A stretch of 64,000 nucleotides of DNA from Melampsora larici-populina 98AG31 (lineage: Eukaryota; Basidiomycota; Pucciniomycetes; Pucciniales; Melampsoraceae): contig NW_006768775.1 in assembly GCF_000204055.1 (NCBI RefSeq), positions 897,046 through 961,045 on the forward strand, written 5' to 3'. The position numbers were made by a program, and so were the translations under genes. How positions within the stretch are numbered: the first letter of the stretch is position 1; each line of letters opens with the position of its first letter. Positions 46,909 to 58,192 of this stretch are shown piece after piece. The notes beneath the pieces were generated by a model. That model searched no databases and had not been told where the DNA came from. It was given only the letters and a program-made list of their open reading frames with translations.

Positions 46909-47594
46909 TTTTGTTTTGTTGATGTTCGAATGAAAGACAAAGTCGAATGAGGTTGAGGTTGTTGTTGGTGTGGTTCTTGGTGTTCTGATCGGGTAAAGTG
47001 GTATTTTTGAAATTCGATTGAAAGTGGGAATTGGTTGGTCAAACCCTAAGTTCCATTTTACAATTTAAACTCGATTAAAACGTCTAAAATGCAAGCTTAA
47101 GGTGTTTTATCCAGGTACTTAATTAAGTCACCTACACAGACATGTCACCCATCTTCAATGACTTTAAAACTACAATACAAAAGATGAGAATTGCAATGAA
47201 ATCTGAAAAGCTTCAAAGCTAATCAACTTAACAGAATACATATCTCCAAAGCATTCAGATTATCAAACTGAACCTCATCAAAAGTTCTTCGAATGGGCAC
47301 TCTTGGTAAATTCAGTAATGTTTACTAGATCCTTGGAAAGATCACCAAACATGAAGTTATGAATTTCAAAGGCAAAAAAATTTAAACCAAACTACTATAC
47401 ATGTTTGTCATTTTGGTTGAAATTGATGATGACTTGAAGATTTTCAAAAAATAAACTGTTCAAAGGTTGATGGATGACTCAAGTCTACATTGCAAAGATC
47501 TTTGATTTGATAGGATATGAACAAAATGCAAATATGTTTTCTCCAAAGACTTGTAAATTCACATTCAAATCATTAATCATCAATACGATCCAAT
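46909..47594. other. Region between eIF3h and CIAO1
   Basis: eIF3h and CIAO1 both read leftwards, so this holds the eIF3h promoter and the CIAO1 3' flank. No additional gene is supported. Confidence 0.5.
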
Positions 47595-49225
47595 TTACAA
47601 ATTCAAACTCCAAACCTTGGTCATTCCATCATCACCAACACTTGCAAGTAATTGTTTAGCTTCAGAACGCCAATTTGGATTGTTAGTTGAATTTGAATTT
47701 GTAGAATCTTGAATCTTACACCATCTAACCGAATTAATATCTGTAACACCATGTGCATTTTTTTGTTGAATTAATAAATCGATTTCTGGTTTAGGATTTG
47801 TACTATCTAAACCAGATACAGATGTACCTCGATGCTGAAAAAATAAACAAAAAGTCGAAAATTATTGAGAAAGTCAGTAACGATCGAAAAAGAAAAAATT
47901 CAAGTGTCGATATAGAAAAGGGAAATGTAGAAGATTAAAAAGACAAACGATTGTAAAGATATTAATTTTTCCATCTCCAGCACCAGTAGCAATATATCCT
48001 AAATGTTCACCTTCGTTACCTTTAATCTGATCCTCTACATTCCCCCAAAAAGTCCAATCAATAGAATAAATCGTACGTTTATGAAACCCTTCTAAAACAT
48101 AAACACAACTCCATCTTTCTCTTTCAGAACGACCGATTCTCCAACCACCATTCAAACCACCATCACGACCTTCAATCCCACCTTTCAAAACTTTTTCTCT
48201 AGACCAGATACGTATAGATAGATCATCAGAACAAGAACTAATAAATTCACCACAAGCTGAAAATGAAGCATCCCAAACTGTAGAAGTATGACCGATAAGT
48301 TTATGTATCAAAGTGAAATCACCATCAGAACTAACATCTTCTGAATAAAGATGTAAATGATTATCATAAGAAGTAGAACAAAGTAAATCTTCTTTTGGTG
48401 ACCAACAAACCGATTTCACATCTGCTTCATGTTCCATTAAAACAGATAAAACTTCATAACCTCCATCATCTGTGACGATTCCTTCATTCACTTCTGAATC
48501 AGTTAAGATTTCCCATACCCAAACACTTTTATCACGAGAACAAGTGGCCATTAGTTTTCCATTTCGATTCCAAGCTACACCTTTGATTTCACTTTCATGT
48601 CCTTCTAGAGACATCATACATTCCCAATCGGTTGTATCATTCTGAGACTCTAGATTTTGGGTTTCTTCAGCTTCAATTTCGGATTCCCATCTATCTTGAT
48701 GAGTTGTAAGATCAGGCTTGGTTAATGGATGTGTGTTGGACCAAATCGAAACTGTCGAATCAAATGAACCAGAAGCTAACATATTCCCAGAAGGATTCCA
48801 TTGAATTGATCTAACAGTACGAGTATGACCTGTAGGAATTGAATCTAAATAATCAAATCTGAATGAAGTTTTTTTGATAGGTTTTGTTTCTTCTGGTATA
48901 AGATTCAACGGTCTTTGAGTTGAACATATTTGATATTTATATAATTTGATTTGTTTATCCGTTGAAGATGATGCTAAAATAGGTTTTGATGGATGCCATG
49001 AAACAGACCATGCTCGATCAGAATGTCCTGCATCAAAAACAATGAGAGAGATATCAAATGATAAGCTTAAAAGTTTTGAACAGTTTCAATTATTCAAAGA
49101 AATGAAGATCTTACCAAAATTAAATATGAGAGTAAGAACGAATGCTGACCTTGTAAGACGGCAACCTGTTGAAGTGAGCTAGACTGAGTTTGATCTAATT
49201 CCATCTCGGTAGTATTGTTGGACAT
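47595..49225 (-). CDS. CIAO1: Cytosolic Fe-S assembly protein CIAO1/Cia1 (WD40)
   Basis: Exons are 49225-49150, 49027-47949 and 47834-47595. They total 1395 nt and encode 464 aa. Seven WD40 blades are discernible, for example GHSDRAWSVSWHPSKPILAS, GHTRTVRSIQWNPSGNMLAS, GHESEIKGVAWNRNGKLMAT, EHEADVKSVCWSPKEDLLCS and GHTSTVWDASFSACGEFISS, closing with LASVGDDGMTKVWSL. This blade order and the HEADVKSVCW blade are typical of CIAO1, the docking subunit of the CIA targeting complex (with Cia2 and Mms19) that delivers Fe-S clusters to cytosolic and nuclear proteins. It is longer than the usual 330-350 aa because of insertions between blades. It is transcribed divergently from the L-2-hydroxyglutarate dehydrogenase gene across 191 bp. 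Confidence 0.95.
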
Positions 49226-49416
49226 TCTTGAGGTTTTCAATTGGGTGATGGTGTCAGTGAGAAGTGTGGATCGAGAGTTTATCACATTTTTTTTCGAAGG
49301 CACATTTGATCCGATGTTGTGTAGCATATCGGATATCGGATACGACCCGACATCATCCTTAACCACCCAGTTTGATTTGGGGTGATTTGGGTCATTCATG
49401 TTTGTCGTACACCACC
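49226..49416. promoter_or_regulatory. Bidirectional promoter region, 191 bp
   Basis: The start codons of CIAO1 (minus) and L-2-hydroxyglutarate dehydrogenase (plus) are separated by only 191 bp, so both promoters must be here or overlap the first exons. I see no TATA box; the region contains TCCGATGTTG and ATCGGATATCGGATA words. Confidence 0.7.
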
Positions 49417-51573
49417 ATGTCCCATTTACAAACTCTCTCGTCATTACGACAAAAGTTTGGTTTCAAAGCACCAGAGGTAAGCAAATCTATTTTCATCTAT
49501 TCAGACCATCATCTTCCAAATTATCAATGAACTGATCATTCTTCTCTGTGTATACTACGTAGGTTGCAGTAGATCATTTGATTATTGGTGGTGGTGTGAT
49601 AGGATTAGCAATAGGACATTACCTCACTAGATCATTTCCGAATAAATCTAGTTATTTACTTGAGCGGTTAGCCACCAAGAAACAAAAAGAAACCAATTTC
49701 ACGGTTTGACGATAAATGCAAAATATGGATGACTTTTGATAATCAAGATCACTAACATGACTTGATATTTTCTTCTTGGTATATTCTTATCATTGGATGA
49801 TTGGATTCAAATTCATGAAACCTCACTATGGTTTTGATTTAGTCATAGTCAAGTAGGGCAAGAAACAAGGTAAGGTAAGCATTGTAAATGATTTGATTGT
49901 GAGTTTTATGTTGTGTGCCATACTTACTGAAAATGTTGTTACTATCTTGTATCTTTTCAACGCAATCACTCGACTTAATTCGAATGCACAAACCATATGT
50001 ATGTGATTAATCAGCTCACGAAATAGTGAGGTGATTCATGCGGTATGTTTCAAATTCTGATCATCATAAGTTCAAGAGACAACAATCACTGAAAAAAAAT
50101 GGATCGATTCCTAGGGATTATATTATCCATTAGATTCTTTAAAAACAAGTTTATGTTTAAGAGGTAGAAAACTTTTATATGATTTTTGTCATTCTCATTC
50201 GATTCCATATCAAAAACTTGGAAAATTGATCATTTCGAAATCAAAGTTTGAAGAAGAATACCTAAAATCACTTTACACTAAATCTCAACACATCAACAAT
50301 AATCAAGTTTTACAACGTCAAGTTTATTTTAATGATCTCTCTGGAACCCATCATTTACCAATACTACCGATTAAACTGTTGAACCGATCTGAAGTTTTAG
50401 ATTTAGAACCTGATCTTACTCATCAACTTGGAAATTGTTTACTTAGTCCTGAAACTGGAATCATAGACTCACATTCTTTAATGAGTACATTGGAAAACCT
50501 AATTGATCAATGTGATAATGGAGCAATCGTGTTAAATACAAGTGTGGTTAGAATTGATAAAGCGAAATCTAATTCAGGTTGGATCGTTCAAACTAAAACA
50601 ACGAATCCACAAGGTATGGATGAAATTAATAGCGTGTTAGCAAGATGTGTGATTAATTGTGCTGGATTAAAGTTAGTGAATTTATTTTTATTTTGGTAAA
50701 AAAAATCCATTTTGGATTGTATACTTACTTCTATGGAATACCTTCATAGTGCTCATAATCATTATAATCAAATACTCAAGGATCAATCTAATCAATTGCG
50801 TTTAAGTTTTTGTAAAGGAAATTATTATTCATATACATCAAAAATAGGTGTAGGTTCAATAAACCATTTAATATATCCAACCCCAAGTTTTAATCCCAAT
50901 GGAAAAACTTTTGCAGGTTTAGGTACTCATTTAACATTAGATTTGAATCATAAAATCAAATTTGGACCAGATGTAGAATGGTTAGAAACTCCAACTGATG
51001 TTATGAATTCAACTGATGGAAGTCAAAGTGTTGAAGAAATTCAAGATTTTTGGGTATCAAATCTTTCACCTAATTGTAATAGATTAGAAGAAGTTTTTCA
51101 TTCGGTTAAATCTTATTTACCCAAGGTCGAATTAGATCATTTTACTCCTGATTGTTGAGTTTTTTTCATTCAGTTTTGATTCTTGAGATTAAGTATCGTC
51201 ATTGAGAATTAGATGACCTTTTCATTGACTAATTCTGTTTTTTTTGGAATTAATTGTTTTATTTTATATTTAAAAAACAGATTCAGGTATAAGACCTAAA
51301 TTAAAGGGACTCAATGAAACCCAAAACCAAATCAATCGATCAATTTTAAAGATCGAAAATCAAAAACAAGATTTATTAGAAGACTTTTTGATAAATCAAA
51401 GTGATTCTGGATTTTATAATTTGTTAGGGATCGAATCACCTGGTTTAACTTCTTCTTTGTCTATTGCCGAATATCTGACTAAATCGATTCAAAAGGATTT
51501 TTGGGGATTAGATTTTAGAAAGAAAGGGAATTCGAGAGTTAGTGAAATTGGTGAAATCGATGCTTGGGGATAA
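49417..51573 (+). CDS. L2HGDH: L-2-hydroxyglutarate dehydrogenase (FAD-dependent)
   Basis: Exons are 49417-49476, 49563-49666, 49843-49869, 50015-50042, 50115-50671, 50750-51153 and 51281-51573, summing to 1473 nt (490 aa). The FAD dinucleotide fold is at residues about 27-38 (IIGGGVIGLAIG). Two consecutive microexons of 27 and 28 nt supply the conserved GQETSSRNSEVIHA segment next to the flavin. Later family blocks are LLSPETGIIDSHS, CVINCAGL, YPTPSFNPNGKTFAGLGTHLT and PDYSGIRPKLKG. The enzyme oxidises L-2-hydroxyglutarate to 2-oxoglutarate, a metabolite-repair reaction normally in mitochondria. The N-terminus (SHLQTLSSLRQKFGF) is Ser/Arg/Lys-containing and could serve as a weak targeting sequence. 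Confidence 0.95.
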
Positions 51574-52197
51574 CTACACGGAGGGAGCTAATAATCTATA
51601 AGACTTTCATGGTCAGTCAGTATGGTGTTTTTCTTTTTGACATCATTTCTTTTTGTGTATCTAGTTGCTATTAGACGTGCTGCCATTACACCTATGTTCT
51701 TACTGAAGAGTGGAATGTCCTTTCGTTGATTGATAAAAGCACATCGTACAGAAAGTTCTTCTGATTTGTAAATTATGTTTTTCCCATTCTTACTATGTGG
51801 AATATTAAATTATGTCCTGGTCAAGTCACTCAACATCATGCTCTAGTCATGTTGACTAAGAGGGATGCAATATGGCCAAGAATGAGTCTTGTGGTATGAT
51901 AAACTTTTAGATCATTGATCAATGAAAGGGCTCTTGAAATTGCAACGGGAAAGTGAATAAATACTCGTCATTTCAGTGATAGAAAAAGATGCATAGACAA
52001 ACTTTTGAGATATCTTTATGTGCTGCTATCTTCGTTTGTTTTCTTGTTTCCTTGCCTTGTTAATTTGTCCGAGTTTAAACTTTATACTCTTCATTTGACT
52101 ATCTCTCGTGACCTGTTGTAATGAACAAACCTGATATGGGAAGTTGTAAGTTGTGACCCCTCAACAGGAAACTGCTGATGATGTGTATTCAGAAATG
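51574..52197. other. 3' flank of L2HGDH, noncoding
   Basis: No feature is recognised up to the Harbinger-type MITE. Confidence 0.45.
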
Positions 52198-52200
52198 TAA

Positions 52201-52578
52201 GGGCCCGTTCGGCTGGAACCCAAAAACGGTTTTTGGTCAAAAACACCACCAAAGCCAAAAACCGTTTTTGGGTCAAAACGGTTTTTGATTTTCATGAAAA
52301 ACACAGGTGTTCGGCAACGGTCTTTGATCAAAACCAAAAACGGTTTTTGATCAAAAAATCTTCAATTTTGAAAAACAGCCCTGAGGCTGTTTTTGAGACC
52401 AAAAAGTGTTTTTGCCCTGTTTGCCCCTCCATCTCGATCTTTCGTTGACCTATTTGGTCGACTGTTCGGTCAACGTAAAAGCCGAATTCCGAGTTTTTCA
52501 ATCCGCCCCTCGAAAAAGGGGCAGATTGAAAAATCGTTTTTGTGTAACGATTTTTTCGAAATCCAGCCGAACGGGCCC
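52201..52578. mobile_element. PIF/Harbinger-type MITE, 378 bp
   Basis: Terminal inverted repeats GGGCCCGTTCGGCTGG and TCCAGCCGAACGGGCCC are perfect over 15 bp or more. TAA flanks both ends (52198-52200 and 52579-52581), the 3-bp TWA-type duplication of PIF/Harbinger. The interior carries repeated AAAACGGTTTTTG(A/G)TCAAAA words that can fold back. Overlapping ORFs are repeat artefacts. Confidence 0.92.
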
Positions 52579-52581
52579 TAA

Positions 52582-53485
52582 GATCAAAGCACTGCAAAAC
52601 CATAGCAGATGAGAAAGAAAGTGTTGATAAATCAATGCAATTCATCAATACTTGAATTAAACTATGTAACATTATTGATAAAGATGAACAAAATGATACA
52701 AGTTCAAGTGTGATGGCCACACTCATCAGTTCATCCTGATAAGATGATTCATTTCCTTTGCAAATTACAAGTGACGATGTCTCGACATCAAGATCAAGGA
52801 ACATATTCAGAGTGACGTTCAGAATAGCAAGTCTTTAGAGAGGTGTTTCAGCTACATATTTGATCCGAGCCATTTTAGAAGAATCAGGAAGGATGGTTTT
52901 GGATGATTTGAGGCCGAGTTTCCGTCAATCGGCGAACTTCAAAGGCTCCTAGTTTCTTTCGCTTTATCTGTCTGACTCTGCCAGAAAGAGTCCCTAGCAA
53001 GCTCAAAACACTGTGAACGGAATGCGATACAACGAAAAGTTCACCATACTCCGCAACACACTTTCTCATGGCTCTCTAAACACATGGCACCTAAAGCTAA
53101 TCCGGAACAAGCCCAACGAAATACGTGATCTTGGTCTACAAAGCTTTCAATCGTATCATCACCATCATAAAAGGCGCCGGACTTTTTTGGAGCGCAAGCA
53201 CAATGAGAGTAAACTCTGGAAACTACGCAACGAATTCAAAGGTGTAACATTAACGGAATTTGAGAAACAACAGGGATATAGCGCACAGTGAAGCAGCACA
53301 GAAAAGTTTCTCTAACAATTGTTTTTATGATGTCCAAGACTATTTCATCGAGAACCTTCAAGGAAGAAAATAAGAAAACCAGCATAAACGAATCCAAGCT
53401 CTAACAATATCTTTCGTAAAGTTGCGTTTTGAGATCAAGTTCAAGATTCGTTTGAAAGACAAGATGGGGACGCCGGTTTCTGAAA
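52582..53485. other. Noncoding region
   Basis: Several short ORFs overlap on both strands, none convincing. Confidence 0.4.
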
Positions 53486-54050
53486 TCATGCACTGGTCTC
53501 ATTGTCACTGATAATCTTGGAAAATCGATCAACAATAACGATCGATTCTTCGGAGGGGCGAATCCCTGCTCTATTGTAGACAGTCGTGAGCGCCTCTCTC
53601 GCGGTTTCGTATTCGTGCCCACAAAAACTACAATCCAAGACGAAGCATATCGATGATCGTAATCCAAACGGTATGTCAAAATCAGTTGCCAACAGGATAA
53701 AGACAGCACCAGTTACGTACCGGTCAATCAAATCATCATATCGATGGAAGATCGAATATATAAACATTCGAAGTTTATATTTTCGTTTTTTGTTGACTAA
53801 AACATACAGCAACAACACGATGTTCAGCACGATGACTTAGGTGTACGAAGATAAAATAAAAACACTCACCTTCTTCTACTTCCGGTCCGCTGTCAGGTAT
53901 CTCGGCTTGAATAAAGAACATCGAAAAGAGAGATACGGAATATAAGATAAACGTATCAAAATCGATACGTCTGGAAGGCCTACCGCGGTTAATCAATTGC
54001 CATTCTCGGTCACAGTGATCGACGACGATGACAGGGTAGCGGCGGAACAT
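53486..54050 (-). CDS. Small two-exon membrane protein, 163 aa
   Basis: Exons are 54050-53870 and 53796-53486. They sum to 492 nt with a 73-nt GT-AG intron in phase 1. The first ATG in the frame gives MFRRYPVIVVDHCDREWQL. A hydrophobic helix (TFILYSVSLFSMFFIQA, residues about 32-48) and a second at VTGAVFILLATDF suggest one or two membrane passes. A Cys pair lies in VLDCSFCGHEY. No family is recognised. Exon closure and a clean intron favour a real gene, although the neighbourhood is gene-poor. Confidence 0.55.
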
Positions 54051-57000
54051 GTTGATAGAAAGCGAATCGGTAAACGAGTTGGGAAATTCGGTGAAGCTAC
54101 TTGTTCGATCAGAAGTGGAATGAAAGCTATCAGTAGTGATTCTATTGGATGAGAAGTGGATCGAAAAAGTTTCAAGATTAATGTACCAAGTTGAAGTGCG
54201 AGATGATATGGAATCGATCAAGACTAATTCGATAAATCGAAGCGCAAAGTGGGTTGAAGATTATCAAGACCGATTTTATTTTATGAGGAATGGATCGAGA
54301 ACTTTGGAAGGATAACTTGGTAAGGTCAAGTACGAGATGTATCGAAATCAAGACTAATTCAAGAAATTGAGCGCAAAGTGGATTGAAAATTATGAAGACG
54401 AATTCAAGAAATTGAAGTATGAAGTGAGCTTGGAGAAGGGGGAGAAATGAGCGGGAAGTGAGGCCTTTTTAAATCTGACCGATGAGGTATTGATGAGCAT
54501 AGCAGACGGTTTTGAGAACTGTGAAATTCCTGCCACTGGCATCTGTGATTCACGCCGGATGGATCTTTTCACTGTATGATTCACGAAGAATGATGGACCA
54601 GCGCAGATACTTCAACTCTAGTTCTTGATTACTGATACTCTTAAGTTTGATCCGAATAACTGGTAATATTCCTTAAAATTGGGGGTCTAGATGACCTGCT
54701 ATAGGTGAATAGGATATAAAGACTCCGCCACACGGGCGCACTTTTGGCCTTATATTCGGAACAAATTAACGGAGGTGGGGATCCCATACACTTGGATGAG
54801 GATTCGACGTGAAAGTCGGCCAAGTAAGCTTTATGACATCATTTCATGTCAAGCACGCCGTCCGACGACAATCATCAATGAGGCTATGTATGCCTGTAGT
54901 ATTGCTTAGGGCGCTGAGACCCTTTCGATAGGAGAATGCGGAGAATGGACTCATGCTCGTTTGCTGGTCGATGTTTGCGAAATGCTTGTAATCTTTGTTC
55001 ATTTTGTGCTTCACAATCAGTCACGCCAGCTACGTTTTGGAAGTCTGATGTGACTGTTTTGTTGTCCACACTCGGAGTTTCTTGAGTGTGAAAGTCATAA
55101 GTCTGAATCTATTAGCCATCATAGATTGTTAATGATTTGTTGTATTATGTCTTATCTTATTGAGGACAAGATGTGAGTCTCATGGGCAAGGACTCTCAAT
55201 CAAGTAGGCAGCAGTACCTGTAAAACGTGTCCTTAATTCACGAAGCTGAAAATTCACTTGAGGGACTTGTGGAAAGGTCTAGAGTAACAATGTTGTCATA
55301 ATCAGTTCACTCTGTTTGGAATCTCTCCGAAGATGTGTGTGGTCGATGGAAGATGGATCTCAACAGATTGAAGAGGCTCCGCATCGAGTTTCTCTTTATC
55401 TTTCGAGCGCACGAAAAAGTTGGATAACCGTATACGCTTCATTCCTTTTCTTTATCAGCTTTATCGCAGCAGCAAGAGAGGACTCATCCATTGGAGGAGG
55501 GGGGAACATTCAAGATAGCTATCTACATCATCCTCTCATATCAACTTTCTAAGCCAGAATCTAACCACTGGACTCCTATTAGAATTGCTTCGGATATGAG
55601 GCCGACGCTTACTAAATGTAGTAAAGAAATCCTCTCTCTTGGCCACCCCGCACAAACTTTGCACGTGGCATCTGAGCGAGTCGAATTCACTCAAGCTGAT
55701 GCGAATACCGAAACCCTCCAAAGTTTGCAAGGGCTTACGTATACGACATTATCTTTTACCATGATGGGAGATATCAATATCCATCAGGTGTTATCATGAG
55801 ATTCAACCCAATAGATTGGTGATCACTCGATTTACTCCTTGTATTCGTGTCTTCAAAATCAGGACTTCGTCAACTCTGTAATCACATTTATTCAGATGTG
55901 ACTCACGAGCTCTGACAACGACAACTGCGTGTATTCGGTTTCGTCAAATTTTATAGAAGTAAAAATTCTATCACGAAATCCCATCATCGATGGAATTGTT
56001 CTACGCTTTACAAGCAGTCATGAAGATCGATTGTAGAAGTCGTGTAGCTGCTCTAGTGTGACCAAAGCCAAATATAAACGTCTTGGTAGATGGGATCCTA
56101 GGCATGTTTTTGTTTCGAACATCTTCTGTTTCTCAGAATGACCTACGGTGACTCTGATATGCTTCGGGATTCACACGCAAATAAGATGAATTTGCCGGTG
56201 TTTAGCTCTCAGACACGCTCATTGCTTGAGCATTGCTCATCCGCGCACTGTGACGCAAGGTAGACATGAACCATAATGTGTGTTTCAAGACTTTTGCTCG
56301 CGCCTAGTTCCGGGTTTTGAAAAAGATGTCCAGTTAAGAATCGGTTTTGTCTGTCCGAGAGCGATCGAGGTAAACAAATCGTATGTGCGTGGTGGTATTT
56401 GGAGCGTGATTGTATGTGACGACAACAAGTCTATTCATGAAGGCCAACAGGATGGTTATAAGACACTGTTGCTCATTCCTTTGATTGTTCCTTTCCACGC
56501 ATGTTCTGGGCGTGCTTTACATGGTTAGATCAACTCTTCAGTGATGACCCCTTGAAGAATTCGATGCCTCGAACTGCGTGAGATGACGAGAGAATGGCGA
56601 GTCAAACATATGAGTTTTCACTTGTGATATCGTGTCTCCATCAGTCCAACTTCGAGTTCAATGTACGTTCAGAGCAGGTTTTCTGGATTGACCCGAAGAA
56701 AGATCTCTCTCTATTTGGCGTTCCTATACTCCTCCGCATCGTCGGCTCCTACAAATCTGCCTCCGCTTTGAGCCAGTTCAAGGACAGTGACACGCTCCAA
56801 CTGGTCTGCGTAGATTGGAGTATGTTCGATTTTGTGTTGTAGAGTGTTTTGCTTTGAGTGATGCTGCTGGAAACATAATCCAAAGGGCTCTTATAAGGAC
56901 CCTTTTTGGTCAGAACCTGAAGCCACATGGAAAACAAGTGATCGACATCGAGATGTGTTCTTGAACGGCTTGAAACCGTGTAGCCTTTCGTGGTCAAGAT

Positions 57001-57766
57001 GAGATAACACAGAGCAAACCACACAGCCGAGATGTGCAATAAAGCTGATCAGAATCAATCGAAAGCTATGTGTATCGTTCATCTCTTCGAGACTGAAGTG
57101 CACGAATCTTTCCTCGAATGAGAGTATGGTGAAATAAGCGGATTCAGATACCAACAACAGACGGTAATCCAACTCAGATCCCCAGACAGGTAGTGCGGGA
57201 TCAAGGTCTTGCGAGGTGTGTTCATGATGAGCTATCGATGACCACCTCGTAGGCAAGGGATTGACGACAGAAAGCGCGGAAGGAATGAGGAATAATTTGT
57301 GTGACGGTCACGGAGCCCCTCATTAAAACTGTGGTGGATGGTCGTGATCAAATTGTACAGACGGACGGTCGAGGCCCATTGTGGATCGGGGCATTTTCCC
57401 AGATACTCGATTTATATTTGTATGCCCCTAGTCGACTCTCCCCATTCGATATGTAAACAAGCCAATACGAGGATCATCATAGAAAGGAATTATCGTTGAT
57501 GAAGTGAGGATGGAATTTTAACTCGTTTCCTTTTCCACCTTCATCATTATATCAGCAAGTCTATTGATTATATCAGTAACCCAGTACTTGACGCTTTCGT
57601 CGCTAGTATTTCGAAGTTCTATCCACCCACCCATAACAAACAAAAAAGCGACGTTTTGGCTTTATAAGCGCGTTGAGAGACTATAGCTCGATTAGCGTTT
57701 TTATTGTTGTGATAATTCCTCCGTTAATAATGAGACATGATTCCCTGGGGAGTTCTGCTTCTTTAG
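54051..57766. other. Gene-poor region with weak coding candidates
   Basis: Weak candidates only. 55346-55552 plus encodes a short ORF with a hydrophobic SFLFFISFIAAA segment that could be a signal anchor. 56594-56842 plus (82 codons, ATG start) and 57290-56891 minus (open, with RLILISFIAHLGCVVCSVL) overlap no recognised family. I cannot join any of these into a supported gene. Confidence 0.3.
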
Positions 57767-58192
57767 CATACATACCCCTCGCTTCAAGTCCAAGAGTTTT
57801 ATTTTCGTGATGATCAGGTTGACACTTTCAGTTGGGAAAAGCTGTTCCCCAACTTGATCCAGAGCCTACCCATGTTCCCTTGGATCTAATTGCACGCCGG
57901 GATTACGTTGTAACGCTTGATTTCATGAAGGCCGAATGGCAATTCCCAAGCATCGAGCAAGATCACCATACTCTGCAAGTACCTCATCCATGCACGCATC
58001 ATGTCTTGTAGCCATTAAACTTCCCCGTACAGGCGACTCTTTGAACTACTAAAGCTTGGTTTTAGATAAATTTACTGGCATCCTTACCAAGACCTTAACT
58101 GCGCACTCAACGCGACTCCCTCAAACCACCGTGCTGCCCTGTCCCTTGAAGACAACGGACCCACTGGCCCCCGTTGGTGAGCTTTTGTTCAG
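57767..58192 (+). pseudogene. Broken protein-coding remnant, family not recognised
   Basis: Two exon-like pieces are bounded by good splice sites. 57767-57978 encodes QEFYFRDDQVDTFSWEKLFP, then, after a frame break at CCCC 57847-57850, QLDPEPTHVPLDLIARRDYV and on to FPSIEQDHHTL. 58033-58192 encodes RLFELLKLGF, then IYWHPYQDLNCALNATPSNH and GPTGPRW, with in-frame TAA and TGA. The protein-like composition over about 125 codons is far from random, but I cannot name the family. It is a pseudogene, or partly a victim of consensus errors. Confidence 0.5.

Noticed and set aside
52233..52804. ORFs around 52.2-52.8 kb on both strands
   Set aside because: They lie on the Harbinger MITE and its flank and reflect its repeated ACGGTTTTTG words.
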